A DNA stretch of 64,000 nucleotides from Atrina japonica. Taxonomy: Eukaryota > Mollusca > Bivalvia > Pterioida > Pinnidae. Both the position numbers and the translations under genes were made by a program. The stretch's first letter is position 1, and every line of letters begins with the position of its first letter. Where the stretch lies: assembly GCA_030159075.1 (NCBI GenBank), contig BROG01000450.1, positions 548,983 through 612,982 on the forward strand. Direction: 5' to 3'. Of the stretch, positions 1 through 10,839 are shown one piece after another. Under the pieces are notes generated by a model. The model ran no database searches, was not told the origin of the DNA, and saw only the letters and a list, made by a program, of their open reading frames with translations.

Positions 1-3000
1 CCATCCTGTTTACATTTAAAGTGCAATATTTCAAGTTTGGATTGTGATACAGTAACCAAACTTAGACTGTAAGTTCATCTAAGGGTTGCTCACACTTTAC
101 TCAGTGACATCACATGTCCCTGGGGATGGGGTGGGGGTCAAAATGTAGGACAATGCAATATCTAAAATATACATATTATTTGCCCGCATACAAATTTGTC
201 TCTCAATAATTATTACATTCGCACGGAATAATTTTTGTCACTACTATGTCACCTCCCGGGCTCCGTGCTAGATCATGTGGATGGTAGAAATGTGGATGTG
301 ATCAATTACATTCTTGGTGTCTGATTAAATGATCAATTGGTTCATGTTTAGTATTCAGTAGTCTTCAAGACATTGTAAATAGTATCCCGGATATAAAGTC
401 TCTTCAGAAAGAGATGTGACACAGTTTAAACTGAGCACACTTCATACACTGTAGGATTGTAGGTAAGAAGATAACAGAAAGCAAACTCTAACTAATGAAA
501 TACTTTGAGTGTTTCTTTCATGGAAAGTGTATAAACATTTATTTTGTGTCTTCAGGGCCCGAAGTCACCAGATTTACTCAGTACTCAAGCTCAGTTAACT
601 TTTCATGATTTTAAGGTAAAATCAAGTGAACTTCATTCTGTAACTGGACATGTTTGTATATTGTTGGCATACAATTGTAAATAATGGTCAGAGTTCATAC
701 TCATTTGAAGGAAACTTTAGAAATATTAGAAAAATGTTTAGTTTCTTAGTTACGTACTCAAATTTTGAGTACCGTACTCAAAATATTAATTCATTTTTTT
801 ACAGGAAAATCATAAATGTGAAGTTATTAAGGAATGATGGAAAATATTGATGTTTCCTAATCACTCAAACCCAAAAGATTTACACCGATTATATAGTCAA
901 AATAATGAAATAAAAGTTGAGCTTGAGTATTGAGTAAATTTGATGAGTTTGGGCCCAGATCTCAGCTAGCCTATAGCATGAGTTCAATTAAAAAAATACC
1001 AGATATTAAGACTGATTATGATAATTACATTGTTTCAGTTAACCATTTATCAAAAATCACAGGGCATATGGCATTTGGGCTGATTGTCTCTGTCAACAAA
1101 TTCTGTGTTTTAGCGTTTAAGATAAACAAGACTAGATTTTATATTTAGTAGAATTTAAGGGAACAAGGTAATTTATAATTTTTGACAGATGGCTGTTGTG
1201 CATGTGTGGATAAATATATAAAAATAAATAAAAACTCAGTTACTTTTGAATTGGTAGGAAACCATACTGTATATGTTGTCTATCCATTTAATGCATTCAG
1301 CATTAAAGTTTGAGTTTAAGTGAAGATGAACTTGGCTTCTGTTCACACTTTTAGTTTTTTATGACGTTAACATTATAGGGATGTATAGGTCATGCAGATT
1401 CCAACTTGTCACCATTTCTACAGTTTCGGAACACTATAGCAACTTAATCTTAAGACTTTTTCAAAGAGATTCAGTGTGTGTTGTTTCTGTTCATGCATTT
1501 GTTATAGTGTCTGTTGTGATAGTAATCGTATTAGCAGGAAAATTAAACTGGAATGATAATTTTGAAAATCAAAGCCATCTATACATGCAAACATTTGCAT
1601 GCCTTAGGATCTACTTTCAACACTCGCATGAATGCAAAGATTCGTTGTATTAATTTTGTTGTTGAAGAAGATAACTATGATGAGAATTGCTGCAGCTGAA
1701 GCCATGCTACATAGTCCCATTACAGGGATTTTAGTTGCAGCCAGCATCCAGGTCCCTCTCATTTTCTTCAGCTACTTTTTCGAGAAAAACAAATCAGTTG
1801 CTTCTATTCATTGCACTAAAATATTTTCCAAACAAACTAATTTTGTTGTTTAAAAACTTCCTCATCAGTGATATTAGTGCCAAGTAATTGTTGTGGGTCG
1901 CATGCCAGTGTACACAATGTCATACTTCATTTCTCTTTCTCTGTTGGTTAAACAACATATATCATAATTATTACATATTTTGTCTGCAATTGGAATCTGA
2001 AACATTTCTTTTTCGATAAATTGAGATATGATTAATAACAGCGTAAGAGTTCTAAATCTCATTAAAGAATGATCAAGGATTAATTTCAATCCTTTGATAT
2101 TGATTGGGGTATCAAAAAGATTGTATGAATTGCAGGTATGCTTTAAAAGGTGTGACACTTGATGTTTATAGCATTTTGAGTTTACCTAATGTGTCACTGA
2201 ATGACTGGATACAGTAAAACAAAGTGGACAAACTACTGTGGCTGTTGTCATGATCTTTGTGTTGTTGCTCCTGTACTCTGTAAAACTCTTTGTAGTTAAT
2301 CGCATACAGATTCAAGTCCACACTATTTTACTGTGAAAGGGTGTATAAGGCACGCTTAGGTTAATTCCAAATAACAAGGACAACAGACTGCTGAAACATC
2401 TAATGTTAACTTCACAAGAGCTAATAGAAAAATCATTAAAAAAAATGGGTAGAATTTTATTTGTCAGTGTATTTATCTATACTAAACAGGTCTTGTGTGG
2501 TTAATACGGTTTATCATTCCCATGTAGAAAATGTCTTTGGCATTAAGCCATATAAACAGAAGATCTCATATCTATCAGGATATCTAGTAATATGACATAC
2601 AGTATTTTAAGAGCAGCACACAATAATGTTTTAAGTGTTTGTCATTTAAAATTGAAGGTAGTAATCGGCCCATTATTTCTAGTAGTACTTCAATTTCATA
2701 TGAATTTTGTTAAATTCAAAGGTCTGTTTTTATGGGTTGTTATTATAATAACAACCTATTATGGGTTTACTTCAACTTTTCTGTCTGATTCACCCTGTAC
2801 AGTTATCTATATTAATTAATACAAGATAGAGAACATTGTTTGATTGTTTATTTAGTCAAGGCAGAGTATATGTTCATGCACCAGGGTAATAGCCCCAAAT
2901 AGGATTGTTTAAGTTCCATATTACAAGCCCTAAAATATGCTTTAAATCACAGCCATTTTTCACTATGAAAAATTTATTTTACCTGTTCCCAATGCCATGT

Positions 3001-3770
3001 TTGGTTTAAATTTAAGTAGGCACCATAAAAGCTCCTGTTTTATATTGAAATGAGTGTTAATGCACAGAGGACAATATATTCTGTTTAAAGTTGGTGTGGA
3101 AGATACAACAAATAAAATTTAGAATGTTAATTTTTAATTCATTTGGAGGCTGGAAATTGAATTTTTTTTGTTTTTGTGTTAAGATCTACATTAATTTGAT
3201 TTATTTTCATTTCATATATGTTAGATAGAAGTAGTTTGAATCCTAAGATAACAACCCATTTCAGTACTTTCAGTACTTTGATTTGTAGCTGTCATTCTTG
3301 TACTAAGATTTTACAAATTGATGTGACTAAATGGAGATATTCACAAAGTCATGTGATGAATGACCTGCAGATGGGGTCTGAATAAATTGTTTGACCTTGA
3401 ATACTGGTATAGCTTTACCAAGGTAAATTGGCACATATGTAAACACAACAAGTCTAAATTGAATCAGAATGGGTGACAAGACTCTTTTTCAACAACAAAA
3501 ATGTTAGAGCTACAGTAATACTGGTCCATGGAGTCATGTTGTACCAGTGTATTCCTATTTTTGGAAAATAGACCGTTTTGTTTTGGTTTTTTGAAAAAAC
3601 CCAAATGTGCCACTTTACTGGGATCTATAATGGTATTCATATTAATGATCCTTTTCTTTTTATCTGTCAACATTCAACTATCAGTGCTACCTTACCCAAG
3701 TTTAATCTGGTCTAGTTTAACATTATGTATGATAGGATATTAAAATAGAAATGACATAAGCAGAACACAG
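1..3770. other. non-coding stretch, probable intron
   Basis: I see no supportable gene here. Open frames are short, have no recognisable protein character and lie in AT-rich DNA. A 60-bp stretch at 556-615 is bounded by CAG and GT and is open, but it does not match the pecanex residues expected upstream of 13726, so I do not call it. The region is probably intronic to the pecanex-like gene; this depends on upstream exons outside the window. Confidence 0.5.
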
Positions 3771-3860
3771 TAACTCATGAACCCCTGAAAAACAGTGGAC
3801 TCTTCTGTAAATCAATGACTTGGACTAGTCCAAAATGTGTCTTTAGGGGTGAATGAGTTA
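3771..3860. mobile_element. 90-bp MITE, family M89, copy 1
   Basis: A short element with inverted ends: it opens TAACTCATGAACCCCTGAAA and closes AGGGGTGAATGAGTTA. It is one of five related copies in the window (also 17205, 20201, 25374 and 49997), all 87-90 bp with the same ends and a shared GGACT..TC core. The size and lack of coding capacity fit a non-autonomous DNA transposon, and the near-constant length argues against chance palindromes. Confidence 0.7.
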
Positions 3861-3871
3861 AAAAATTACAG

Positions 3872-3965
3872 GGTCTCAGTGACTGAGTGGTTAGAGCATT
3901 GTGCTTTAAACTGCAGTATATGAAGTTTATAACCTCTAATCAGCATGAGTTCAAGGCCCCTTGGG
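3872..3965 (+). mobile_element. tRNA-derived SINE fragment (head only)
   Basis: A tRNA-like head with a box-A-like GACTGAGTGGTTAGAGCATT and, 70 bp on, a box-B-like GAGTTCAAGGCCCC. It has the long variable arm seen in Ser/Leu tRNAs. It resembles the heads of the copies at 4125 and 7192 but lacks their body, so it is truncated. Confidence 0.5.
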
Positions 3966-4124
3966 CCTCAAGTTGTAACTTGTTTTCAATAATGACAATT
4001 GAGTTTCCTCAGTGATTACTTTTTGAGAAAATTAGTAACTTATAAGGAGATATTGTTCAATATTATCATAGTTGTTTAGGTCCTAGGTAACAGTGTTTTT
4101 GCCACTTCCCCAATGCTGTGTGAC

Positions 4125-4362
4125 AATATTTTGACAAAGTGGTCGAGTGGTATTACACTTTAAACCATGAAGTCTCTCACCTCAAGTCAGCACTGGTTTG
4201 TGACAAAGTTTTCCAGCTTACTTGCAGAAGGCTGATGGTCTTTTCCTGGGTACATTGTAACAAGGTTCTCTGCAACCCCCCCCCTCCAACATTAAAAACT
4301 GACCACTAACATACATGTACGACTGAAAAATTGTTGGATGTGGCATGAATTGAGTACTGCTT
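4125..4362 (+). mobile_element. tRNA-derived SINE
   Basis: The head GTGGTCGAGTGG is followed by a body containing CTTGCAGAAGGCTGATGGTC, then AAAACTGACCACTAAC, ending GAAAAATTGTTGGATGTGGC. The same order of blocks occurs at 7192-7966 and on the minus strand at 60597-60782, which defines an interspersed family. A poly-C run (4277-4285) sits inside the body. Confidence 0.6.
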
Positions 4363-4734
4363 TTGGTATTTGATGATCAGACCTTCCAGCAAGTACCTAA
4401 TTTACATGTTTGTGTGCAATTTCATTTATGTAGGCCATTGAGTATTTATACAATTTATTCCAGTGAAGGCTATTTATCCAGACCTACTGTGCAGCTTTGT
4501 TTATCAGTATTATCTGCATCATTTCATGTCAAATACATTGCAGAGAAACAGCAGAGATGGAAATTTTCATCCAAATGGGGAAACCTCTCCATTTTCAAAG
4601 TTTTGCTGGAATGTAAATTATTTACTCCCACCCCCCCTTTATCAGCCTTCATATGTAGTATTTTCTCCTTTTTCAACATTTAGTATTTTCACCATAGAAG
4701 TAATCTCTAATGGTCTTAGAAAGTACTATAACAT

Positions 4735-4815
4735 GTACCCAGATTTGAACTTTCACCTCCGGAGTGTGAAGTAAACATAGTGCCTCTGTCCCACTGAGCC
4801 AGTGAGTCTCCATCA
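4735..4815 (-). mobile_element. tRNA-like SINE head, minus strand
   Basis: Read on the minus strand, this gives GGCTCAGTGGGACAGAGGC followed by AAGTTCAAATCTGGG. These look like A and B boxes separated by a long variable arm. No body is recognisable next to it. It is a likely SINE head or decayed tRNA pseudogene. Confidence 0.4.
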
Positions 4816-4930
4816 AGATTATAAAGATGATATGCAGTATACATTTGTATGGAGGAAATTAATACAAAATGGATATCCTACGCTAGATTTGGTGTTCTAT
4901 GTATAATTCAACAAACTGGCATATATTCTA

Positions 4931-5069
4931 TGTCACAGAGACAAATAACTGTCTCTGCTTGGAATCGAACCTAGGGCCCCTGGATTATAAATCTGGTGCC
5001 CTACCAATTGAGCTAAATGGGTAACCCCACTAGCCAAGCTAGTAGGAACACCATTTAACCACTGCTACA
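4931..5069 (-). repeat. LTR of miniature element (3' LTR on the minus strand)
   Basis: A 139-bp terminal direct repeat. It differs from its partner at four positions. This copy retains the consensus B box GGTTCGATTCC on the minus strand. Confidence 0.8.
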
Positions 5070-5197
5070 TTATACCCTCCATTTTGAAAGAGACGTCCCG
5101 ACTCTTCATTCGGAGGTAACAATCACTTATTGTGAAATAAGTGATGGATAATTGTATTCTATCCAGGAAGAACCCTAGCCCCACGTTGGGTGCCAAA

Positions 5198-5336
5198 TGT
5201 CACAGAGACAAATAACTGTCTCTGCTGGGAATGGAACCTAGGTCCCCTGGATTATAAATCTGGTGCCCTACCAATTGAGCTAAAGGGGTAACCCCACTAG
5301 CCAAGCTAGTAGGAACACCATTTAACCACTGCTACA
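5198..5336 (-). repeat. LTR of miniature element (5' LTR on the minus strand)
   Basis: The partner 139-bp repeat. Its B box reads GGTTCCATTCC, with one change at the invariant G. The putative primer-binding site lies immediately downstream on the minus strand. Confidence 0.8.
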
Positions 5337-5340
5337 TCTA

Positions 5341-6780
5341 TTTCAAATATCATGTTTTGTTCTTGTAATCATGTTTTTATAGTAAGGCACTGCCAAGATA
5401 CACGCAGTGTTGATAAACAAATTAAAATTTATGGTGGGCAGGGATTTTCCTGGGCTTTGGTTTGGATTTGGTTACAGGATCCATTCCCAATGCAAAAATG
5501 GCTTATGGCTTGTATTTTCCCAAAGAATAAGCAAAACTTCCCAATTGGAATTTCAATATAAAGAATAAAGTATTTTCAAACAAACATCTAAAATGACATC
5601 TTTCTGTGTTAGTGAAAATTTTGTATATTTTCCCAATTTTTTGGACTGTAAACTCAGAATTTAAGAGATTGGAAAATCCCTGGTGGGTATTCACCTGGGT
5701 AAAGCATAGTTGGAATGTGTCATAAACAGATTTTGTCTAATGCAATATTTTAAAAATTTCTGAGGATTTACACCTACATTTAAACCATTGTGATCATTGA
5801 AAAAGTTATGAATCAGTTTAACATTGTAAAGCCATATATGATCTATATATAGATAAACTATAAAAATTTAAGACTTGTTTCCTTCTTACAGTTTGAAAGG
5901 TAGAATTGTATGGATTAAGTCATTTATGTTTCTTGATTTTTTTAAGTGTATATGTAATGACACTGTGAAAGTATATACACTTATTATCTAAAATCAGCAA
6001 CATCTTATGAGTCATAATACATCAAAAGCAGTCACGGTGAATTTCCAGTCAGTGAACAAAATAAAATTATTCAACAATGATAAAGAAGAGATTTAAATGA
6101 TGATTGTGTAAACTATCTGCCCCATTTTCTTTCACCAGTAGACACACAAACACATGTGTGTGCATGGACACACACACCAAAGCGAAGGTACAATAGAAAA
6201 AATATGTTGTATTCGTAAATAATGATTTTTCATGTGAATATATATATAAGTCTTGTTTTTATCAAATGACCTTTTACAAATTTTATGCACAAATTTTATT
6301 TCATGAACATATTATGTTGTCAAAGATATACAATATTCCTATTTTTTTGATGATCCTTTATTTCAGTACTATGGATAATTCAGTGACAATTCACAAAAGA
6401 TACAATCACATAACTCTGGGTACTATGACATATGTACAGTGATCATATAAAAATTTGATGCCATGTTCTTGGCTTCACAGATCTAAAAATGAATGTACAT
6501 GTAAAATATTATATCACATGAGATTCTTAACCTTTTGAAATTAATCAATTATATAATATATATTCACTGAGCACAAATGTTAGTTTATTTACTTTATAAT
6601 GTTTCAGACAAAATAATTTTCACATGATAAACAACAATGTAGTTAAGTCAAAACAATCTTGATTGGTCTTTAAATTCAGTTGAACTGGAGTCAAATTGAA
6701 GTGTGTCAAGGGCAATATTCTTATTGGGGCCTTGAAGGGGAGGCAAACTTTGCTGAAGATCTACAAAAAAAGACATATCA
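5341..6780. other. non-coding stretch, no feature seen
   Basis: AT-rich sequence with only short random open frames and a small CACACA-rich patch near 6130-6180. I see no gene or clear repeat boundary. Confidence 0.5.
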
Positions 6781-6821
6781 GGTTTATTTAGACCAAAGTT
6801 AGGGGATTGCCATTTGATTCT

Positions 6822-6868
6822 TAAGGGGGGGGGGCGCGTGGTGGACGGGGTGGGGGGGGAGGGGGGAT

Positions 6869-6905
<37 letters not shown>
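6822..6905 (+). repeat. poly-G tract
   Basis: About 80 bp of almost pure G with a few interruptions. It sits between CCATTTGATTCTTAA and a segment rich in ATTATTTATTTTC. The same neighbours occur inverted at 8820-9005, so this is part of an interspersed poly-G-bearing element. The exact length of such a run may be an assembly estimate. Confidence 0.7.
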
Positions 6906-7191
6906 CTGGCATTTTATTGAGTCAGATTATTTATTTTTCATACCATTGCATGACAGAATATTTATTTTCAAGCAAACTGGAGACAGATTATTTATTTTCT
7001 TCATTTGTTTTTGCTACAATGTATTGTCAAGTGGTCAGAAATGTAATATATTGTAGTGGCAGATCTAGAAATATTCTGAAGGGGGAGTTAAAGGGACATT
7101 AGATTATTGTGAGGCAAGATTATGATAAGGAACCCTTAGTAAGGTAACATGCTATCTGATTTCAATAATTTGGAAGCCTTAATTGGTATTT

Positions 7192-7966
7192 ATGGTGCCT
7201 CTGTGGCCGAGTGGGTAGAGCATTGCACTATGAAGTGTCTCACTTCTTGTCAATGCAGGTTCAAGCACCACTGGAACCTTAACTGAATTTGTGAGAAAGT
7301 TTGCAAGTTTACTTGCGGAAGGCCGGTGGTCTCTTCCCATGTATGTTGTAACCAGGTTCCTCCACTAAAAACTGGCCACTATCGTAACGGCACGTCAATT
7401 TACCACATACTACCATATAATACCACCCAATGTTACTGCATAATACTACCTACTAAGTCATTTTGATACAAACTATCAAATTATTTATGATAAAAAGATT
7501 TTTTAGCAAAAGAGTCAGATAGGCACATTCAGACTGGGCCAAATAATTTCGGATTATGGTTTTACTACTATTGGACTTCCGAAATTTTTAATCCTAAATA
7601 ATTTGATAATTTGTGTCAGATTGTCTTAAGTAAGTACAATGTAGTAAATTGTGGTAGTATGTGGTGTTACAGGGTAGGATGTGGTATTATGGGCTAGTAT
7701 GTTATAGGCTTCACATATATACAAAAACAGACAATTCCGAATTACAATTTCACTAGTATCTGACTCTCATTTATTGCTAAAAATAAACTTTTTATCGTAA
7801 ATAATTTGATAATTTGTGTCTAAATGACCAAGTAAGTAGTAATATATGGTAGTATGGGGTAGTATGTAGCATTATGGGATAGTTTGGGGTAATTCGAAGT
7901 GTCCCCATCATATACATGTAAATGAAAAATTGTTGTGTGTGGCATAAAACACTCTATTGAAAATTC
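7192..7966 (+). mobile_element. tRNA-derived SINE interrupted by a MITE
   Basis: The SINE head CTCTGTGGCCGAGTGGGTAG and body (CTTGCGGAAGGCCGGTGGTC, AAAACTGGCCACTA) run to about 7386. The SINE tail, ATACATGTA..GAAAAATTGTTGTGTGTGGC, resumes at about 7907. The intervening 520 bp is a separate inverted-repeat element. The uninterrupted order is seen in the copy at 4125. Confidence 0.65.
7387..7906. mobile_element. MITE with long inverted repeats, nested in a SINE
   Basis: The left arm contains TACCACATACTACCATATAA and TATCAAATTATTTATGATAA. The right arm (about 7795-7906) holds their reverse complements, giving imperfect inverted repeats of about 100 bp or more. The right-arm sequence also occurs once more as a direct repeat at about 7598-7710, so the element carries an internal partial duplication. 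No coding capacity is seen. The target-site duplication is not clear. Confidence 0.65.
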
Positions 7967-8048
7967 TGGTATTTGATCTGTGTCCAGACACACGCAAATG
8001 GTGTGAGAGTCATTGTATTATATCATCAACCTTGTTGTTCTCAAATAC

Positions 8049-8593
8049 AGGGGTGGATCAAGGAATTTTCAAAGAATTTGGGGGGGGGGGGGGGGGGGGG
8101 TTGTGACAGGACACTATGTGTGAAAATGGTGTGTTCATTCAGTGTAAAGGATTGGATATCATTGATGATTAGATTTTCATATCTCAAGCTGATAATAACC
8201 CAAGGGAAAATCATATACATATTGATACAAAAATAAATTTTCATAATATTTCATATACAATGTATGTTGAGAAAATGTAATACTGATATGTAGGGCAAAC
8301 ACTTTAGAAAGAAATTGAAATGAAACAAACATAGCCCAAAACAATGAAATTCAAAATATACAGACTAAATCAGGGGGTCTATCTTTTAAAGGTAGTGGGA
8401 AGAAAGAGTATATAATTGTTTTCGCCAAGCGGAGCTAGGTGTGAAAGTTTTGGTATTTTACATTTATCAATTTTAAAGTTTCAAACATTTTCTTGTCAAA
8501 TTCAGGGCTTTTTAGTTTAATTTTACTGTTTATACATGATACATCTATATTTGGCATCCAAAAGCCCCCCCCCCCTAAATCTGCCACTGAATT
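8049..8593. mobile_element. possible hAT-like MITE with poly-G ends
   Basis: The left end CAGGGGTGGATCAAGG is followed by a 21-bp G run. The right end, read on the minus strand, is CAGTGGCAGATTTAGG followed by a G run. Ends of the form CAGNGGNNGATC are common in hAT-type elements. No matching 8-bp target duplication is seen, so the two ends could belong to separate copies. Confidence 0.4.
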
Positions 8594-8819
8594 ATGACAT
8601 ATAAATGTCTTTATTAGATATTTGACTTTACTGGTAATGGACCAGTAGCCTGCTAGGACTAGTAACAAAAAGACAAAATCACGCCATAGCTGGGTACTGG
8701 CCCTCAAGCAGTAATGAAAAAATGGAGAGCGTAACGAGCCCAAAAAATTGATGAATAAAATATGGCGAGTGAATCGAGCCAAGTTTTTTAAAAACATTAT
8801 TAAATTTTCACAACAACTT

Positions 8820-9005
8820 TGGCACTAGTTAAGGTGGGATTATCTATTTTCTTGCAAGTAAAGGACAGATTATTTATTTTCAATATTTTCAAGGCCAGAA
8901 TATTTATTTTCAAAATTTGCCCCACCCCCCCCTCCCCCCCCCGCCCCCGCCCCCCCACCCAGGCCCCCCCCCCCCCCCCACTCAGAATCAAATGGTCGTT
9001 CCCTT
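8820..9005 (-). repeat. poly-G-bearing repeat, inverted copy
   Basis: On the minus strand this reads GACCATTTGATTCTGAG, then a long G-rich run, then AAAATAAATA-rich sequence. The same CCATTTGATTCT plus G-run arrangement is found on the plus strand at about 6809-6905. Confidence 0.5.
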
Positions 9006-9188
9006 AGAAGATACAATTTACTGGTAAAGAAAATACAGTATTCTCTCTACCTACGTCCCTCCCCCAGATTGTTCCTGTTATCATTTTAAAAGTGTAGATG
9101 TTTCTGCATATCCACATACATTGTAGCTGTTTCCTTTGCATTCTCAATATTGAAGCAGAATGTGGGCAGTGTTATGTACTTTGTCTGT

Positions 9189-10709
9189 TCAAAATTTATA
9201 TTTGTACACTTGGACCTTTCCACATGAACAACCAACCCATAGATTACCTCTGTACATACACATAGAGTTTGGATGTCGGAGTCCATCCTCTGCTGTAATT
9301 AGGAGTTTCAGAAACTGTCCACTGTGGTGCAGAAGATGTATACAGTGATTGCTCCAATCACCTACCAGAATATTTCTGTTATAATCAAATGCTACATCAG
9401 TTGGCTGAAAGGTATGTCTAAATCCCTGTCCGATGTATTTGCTCTTAACACTTCCATCCTCACTTAGAATGTGCAACTGGCCAGAGTCCTCTGAGATACC
9501 ATCCAAAACACATATGTCGTAGTTGCAATTTTGTCGGACATGGTGCGGTTCAGTGAACAACTGTGATTGTCTTTCTTTGTCGACCCTGTATGTTGTCTTG
9601 ATTTTACCGGTCATTGTTATCTGCCGAACCAGACGCTGACTATCATCATGTGTGCAGTAAGATTTTGCGTCCATTAATGTAACGAGAAGGTCACCACAAA
9701 TAGATAATGATATTCCCCATGGATGTAGTGGTGCTGTGTCCAGTAGTGTTTGTGTCTGTCCTGTTGATGAGATTCTATTGATAGTACATCCATTATAACA
9801 ATTGAATATTATGTCTCTGTCATTCCCAACTACAAAATAGCCATTGCTTTCACCAGTATCTATCTGTTTTACTTCTGTTCCTTCTATTGTAAGCATGTTA
9901 TAGCTATTTGATCCATCTGTATAGATCCAAGCTTCTTTTTCACTGATAGCACAGATGTCAGTTATGTTTCTGTCAGTGTGCGTAAAATTGATGTAGTCAG
10001 CAGTTTCCACAGTTCTGGGATCATTGGAATTGGTAAGCAGAACTCTAGCTTCACATCCCATTCCATATTTATCCTGAATATATCCAAAAGTGGTTTCTAT
10101 GGCTTTAGTGTTTATTGAACCTTCAATAAAATGGGAGCACATGGTAAGCTTATGTATGTCTGGTTCTTTAATTTGTTGTATTTTAAGTTCAAGACACTCT
10201 TCCAATTCTAGGATTCCAAAATCTCTGCCAGATGTTTTATTTTGATCTAGAGTTTCCACTATAGCCTCTATACCTTGTACTTCCTTTTCAAGAACGGATA
10301 AATCAGTGTCAAGTCGATCGTTTATTTCCTGGTTTTCGGAGTGAATCAACTTTGTAATTTTTTCAGCAGTGTCTTCTGTAGCCTGTATTATTCTAGTTTT
10401 GCATGAGTTTACCTTTTCTATGGTGTGTAGTTTTCTTTGTGATACTTCAAGTTTTGCTTTTTTAAGGTTTTCAATAAATCCTTGAAACCTTGGGATGTAA
10501 TTCTCCCTCACATTTTTACACAAGCTAGTGGCTTTAAGGCTCTTTTCCTTCATAACTTTTACAAGTGTTTCCCATTCGTGAAGTCTATGGTTCTCTTTCA
10601 CACATTTAGAACAGAGTTGTTTCTTACATGTGTTGCAGTACATATCAAGATCATTTTTACTGTGCACTTCACAAGTTACTTTAGCCTCTTGTGCAAAATT
10701 GGAATCCAT
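9189..10709 (-). CDS. B-box / coiled-coil / NHL-like repeat protein (TRIM-type, no RING)
   Basis: A 506-residue intronless frame. Residues 13-44 form a complete B-box type 2 zinc finger with ligands C13, H16, C25, C28, C33, C36, H41 and H44. Residues about 50-190 are charged and heptad-like, as in the coiled coil of TRIM proteins. The C-terminal ~280 residues alternate short hydrophobic strands and end with an NHL-like repeat (ILVGDWSNHCIHLLHHSGQF), suggesting a beta-propeller. There is no RING finger before the B-box; only 12 residues precede it. Such RING-less TRIM relatives are numerous in bivalves; many act as ubiquitin-linked or RNA-linked regulators, but no target can be inferred here. 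It lies antisense to the pecanex-like gene, probably in one of its introns. The start is the first Met before the B-box; a 5' non-coding exon cannot be excluded. Confidence 0.85.
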   Translation of the reverse strand: MDSNFAQEAKVTCEVHSKNDLDMYCNTCKKQLCSKCVKENHRLHEWETLVKVMKEKSLKATSLCKNVRENYIPRFQGFIENLKKAKLEVSQRKLHTIEKVNSCKTRIIQATEDTAEKITKLIHSENQEINDRLDTDLSVLEKEVQGIEAIVETLDQNKTSGRDFGILELEECLELKIQQIKEPDIHKLTMCSHFIEGSINTKAIETTFGYIQDKYGMGCEARVLLTNSNDPRTVETADYINFTHTDRNITDICAISEKEAWIYTDGSNSYNMLTIEGTEVKQIDTGESNGYFVVGNDRDIIFNCYNGCTINRISSTGQTQTLLDTAPLHPWGISLSICGDLLVTLMDAKSYCTHDDSQRLVRQITMTGKIKTTYRVDKERQSQLFTEPHHVRQNCNYDICVLDGISEDSGQLHILSEDGSVKSKYIGQGFRHTFQPTDVAFDYNRNILVGDWSNHCIHLLHHSGQFLKLLITAEDGLRHPNSMCMYRGNLWVGCSCGKVQVYKYKF

Positions 10710-10839
10710 GTTAGAGACACAGAAATAAGACGTCCATTCTCTCTAACTCCCAGGTTAAGTGTACTTAACACACACATAAACTTCTTTTTAAATTTACCCT
10801 ATATACATACAAATAATGTACGAAAAAATCAAGTTTAAA

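Larger units (their letters stand above)
4931..5336 (-). mobile_element. miniature LTR retroelement (TRIM-like) with tRNA-like sequence in its LTRs
   Basis: Two 139-bp direct repeats (4931-5069 and 5198-5336, 4 mismatches) begin TGTCACAG and end GCTACA, giving canonical TG..CA termini. They enclose only 128 bp. A 4-bp direct repeat, TCTA, flanks the whole (4927-4930 and 5337-5340). On the minus strand a possible primer-binding site, TGGCACCCAACGTGGGGC (5195-5178), lies 2 bp after the first LTR. A purine-rich AAAATGGAGGG (5085-5075) sits 5 bp before the second. Each LTR carries, in the same sense, a tRNA-like segment with TAGCTCAATTGG (box A) and GGTTCGATTCC (box B; one change in the other copy). 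The anticodon-like loop is TTTATAA. D and T arms pair; the acceptor stem does not. There is no coding capacity, so it would depend on proteins from another element. Confidence 0.8.

Noticed and set aside
556..615. 60-bp open stretch between CAG and GTAAAA
   Set aside because: Its 20 residues do not resemble the pecanex sequence expected before 13726, and no partner exons are nearby.
4950..5320. Two tandem minus-strand tRNA pseudogenes
   Set aside because: The 139-bp repeats have TG..CA ends, a shared TCTA duplication and primer/purine sites, which a miniature LTR element explains better.
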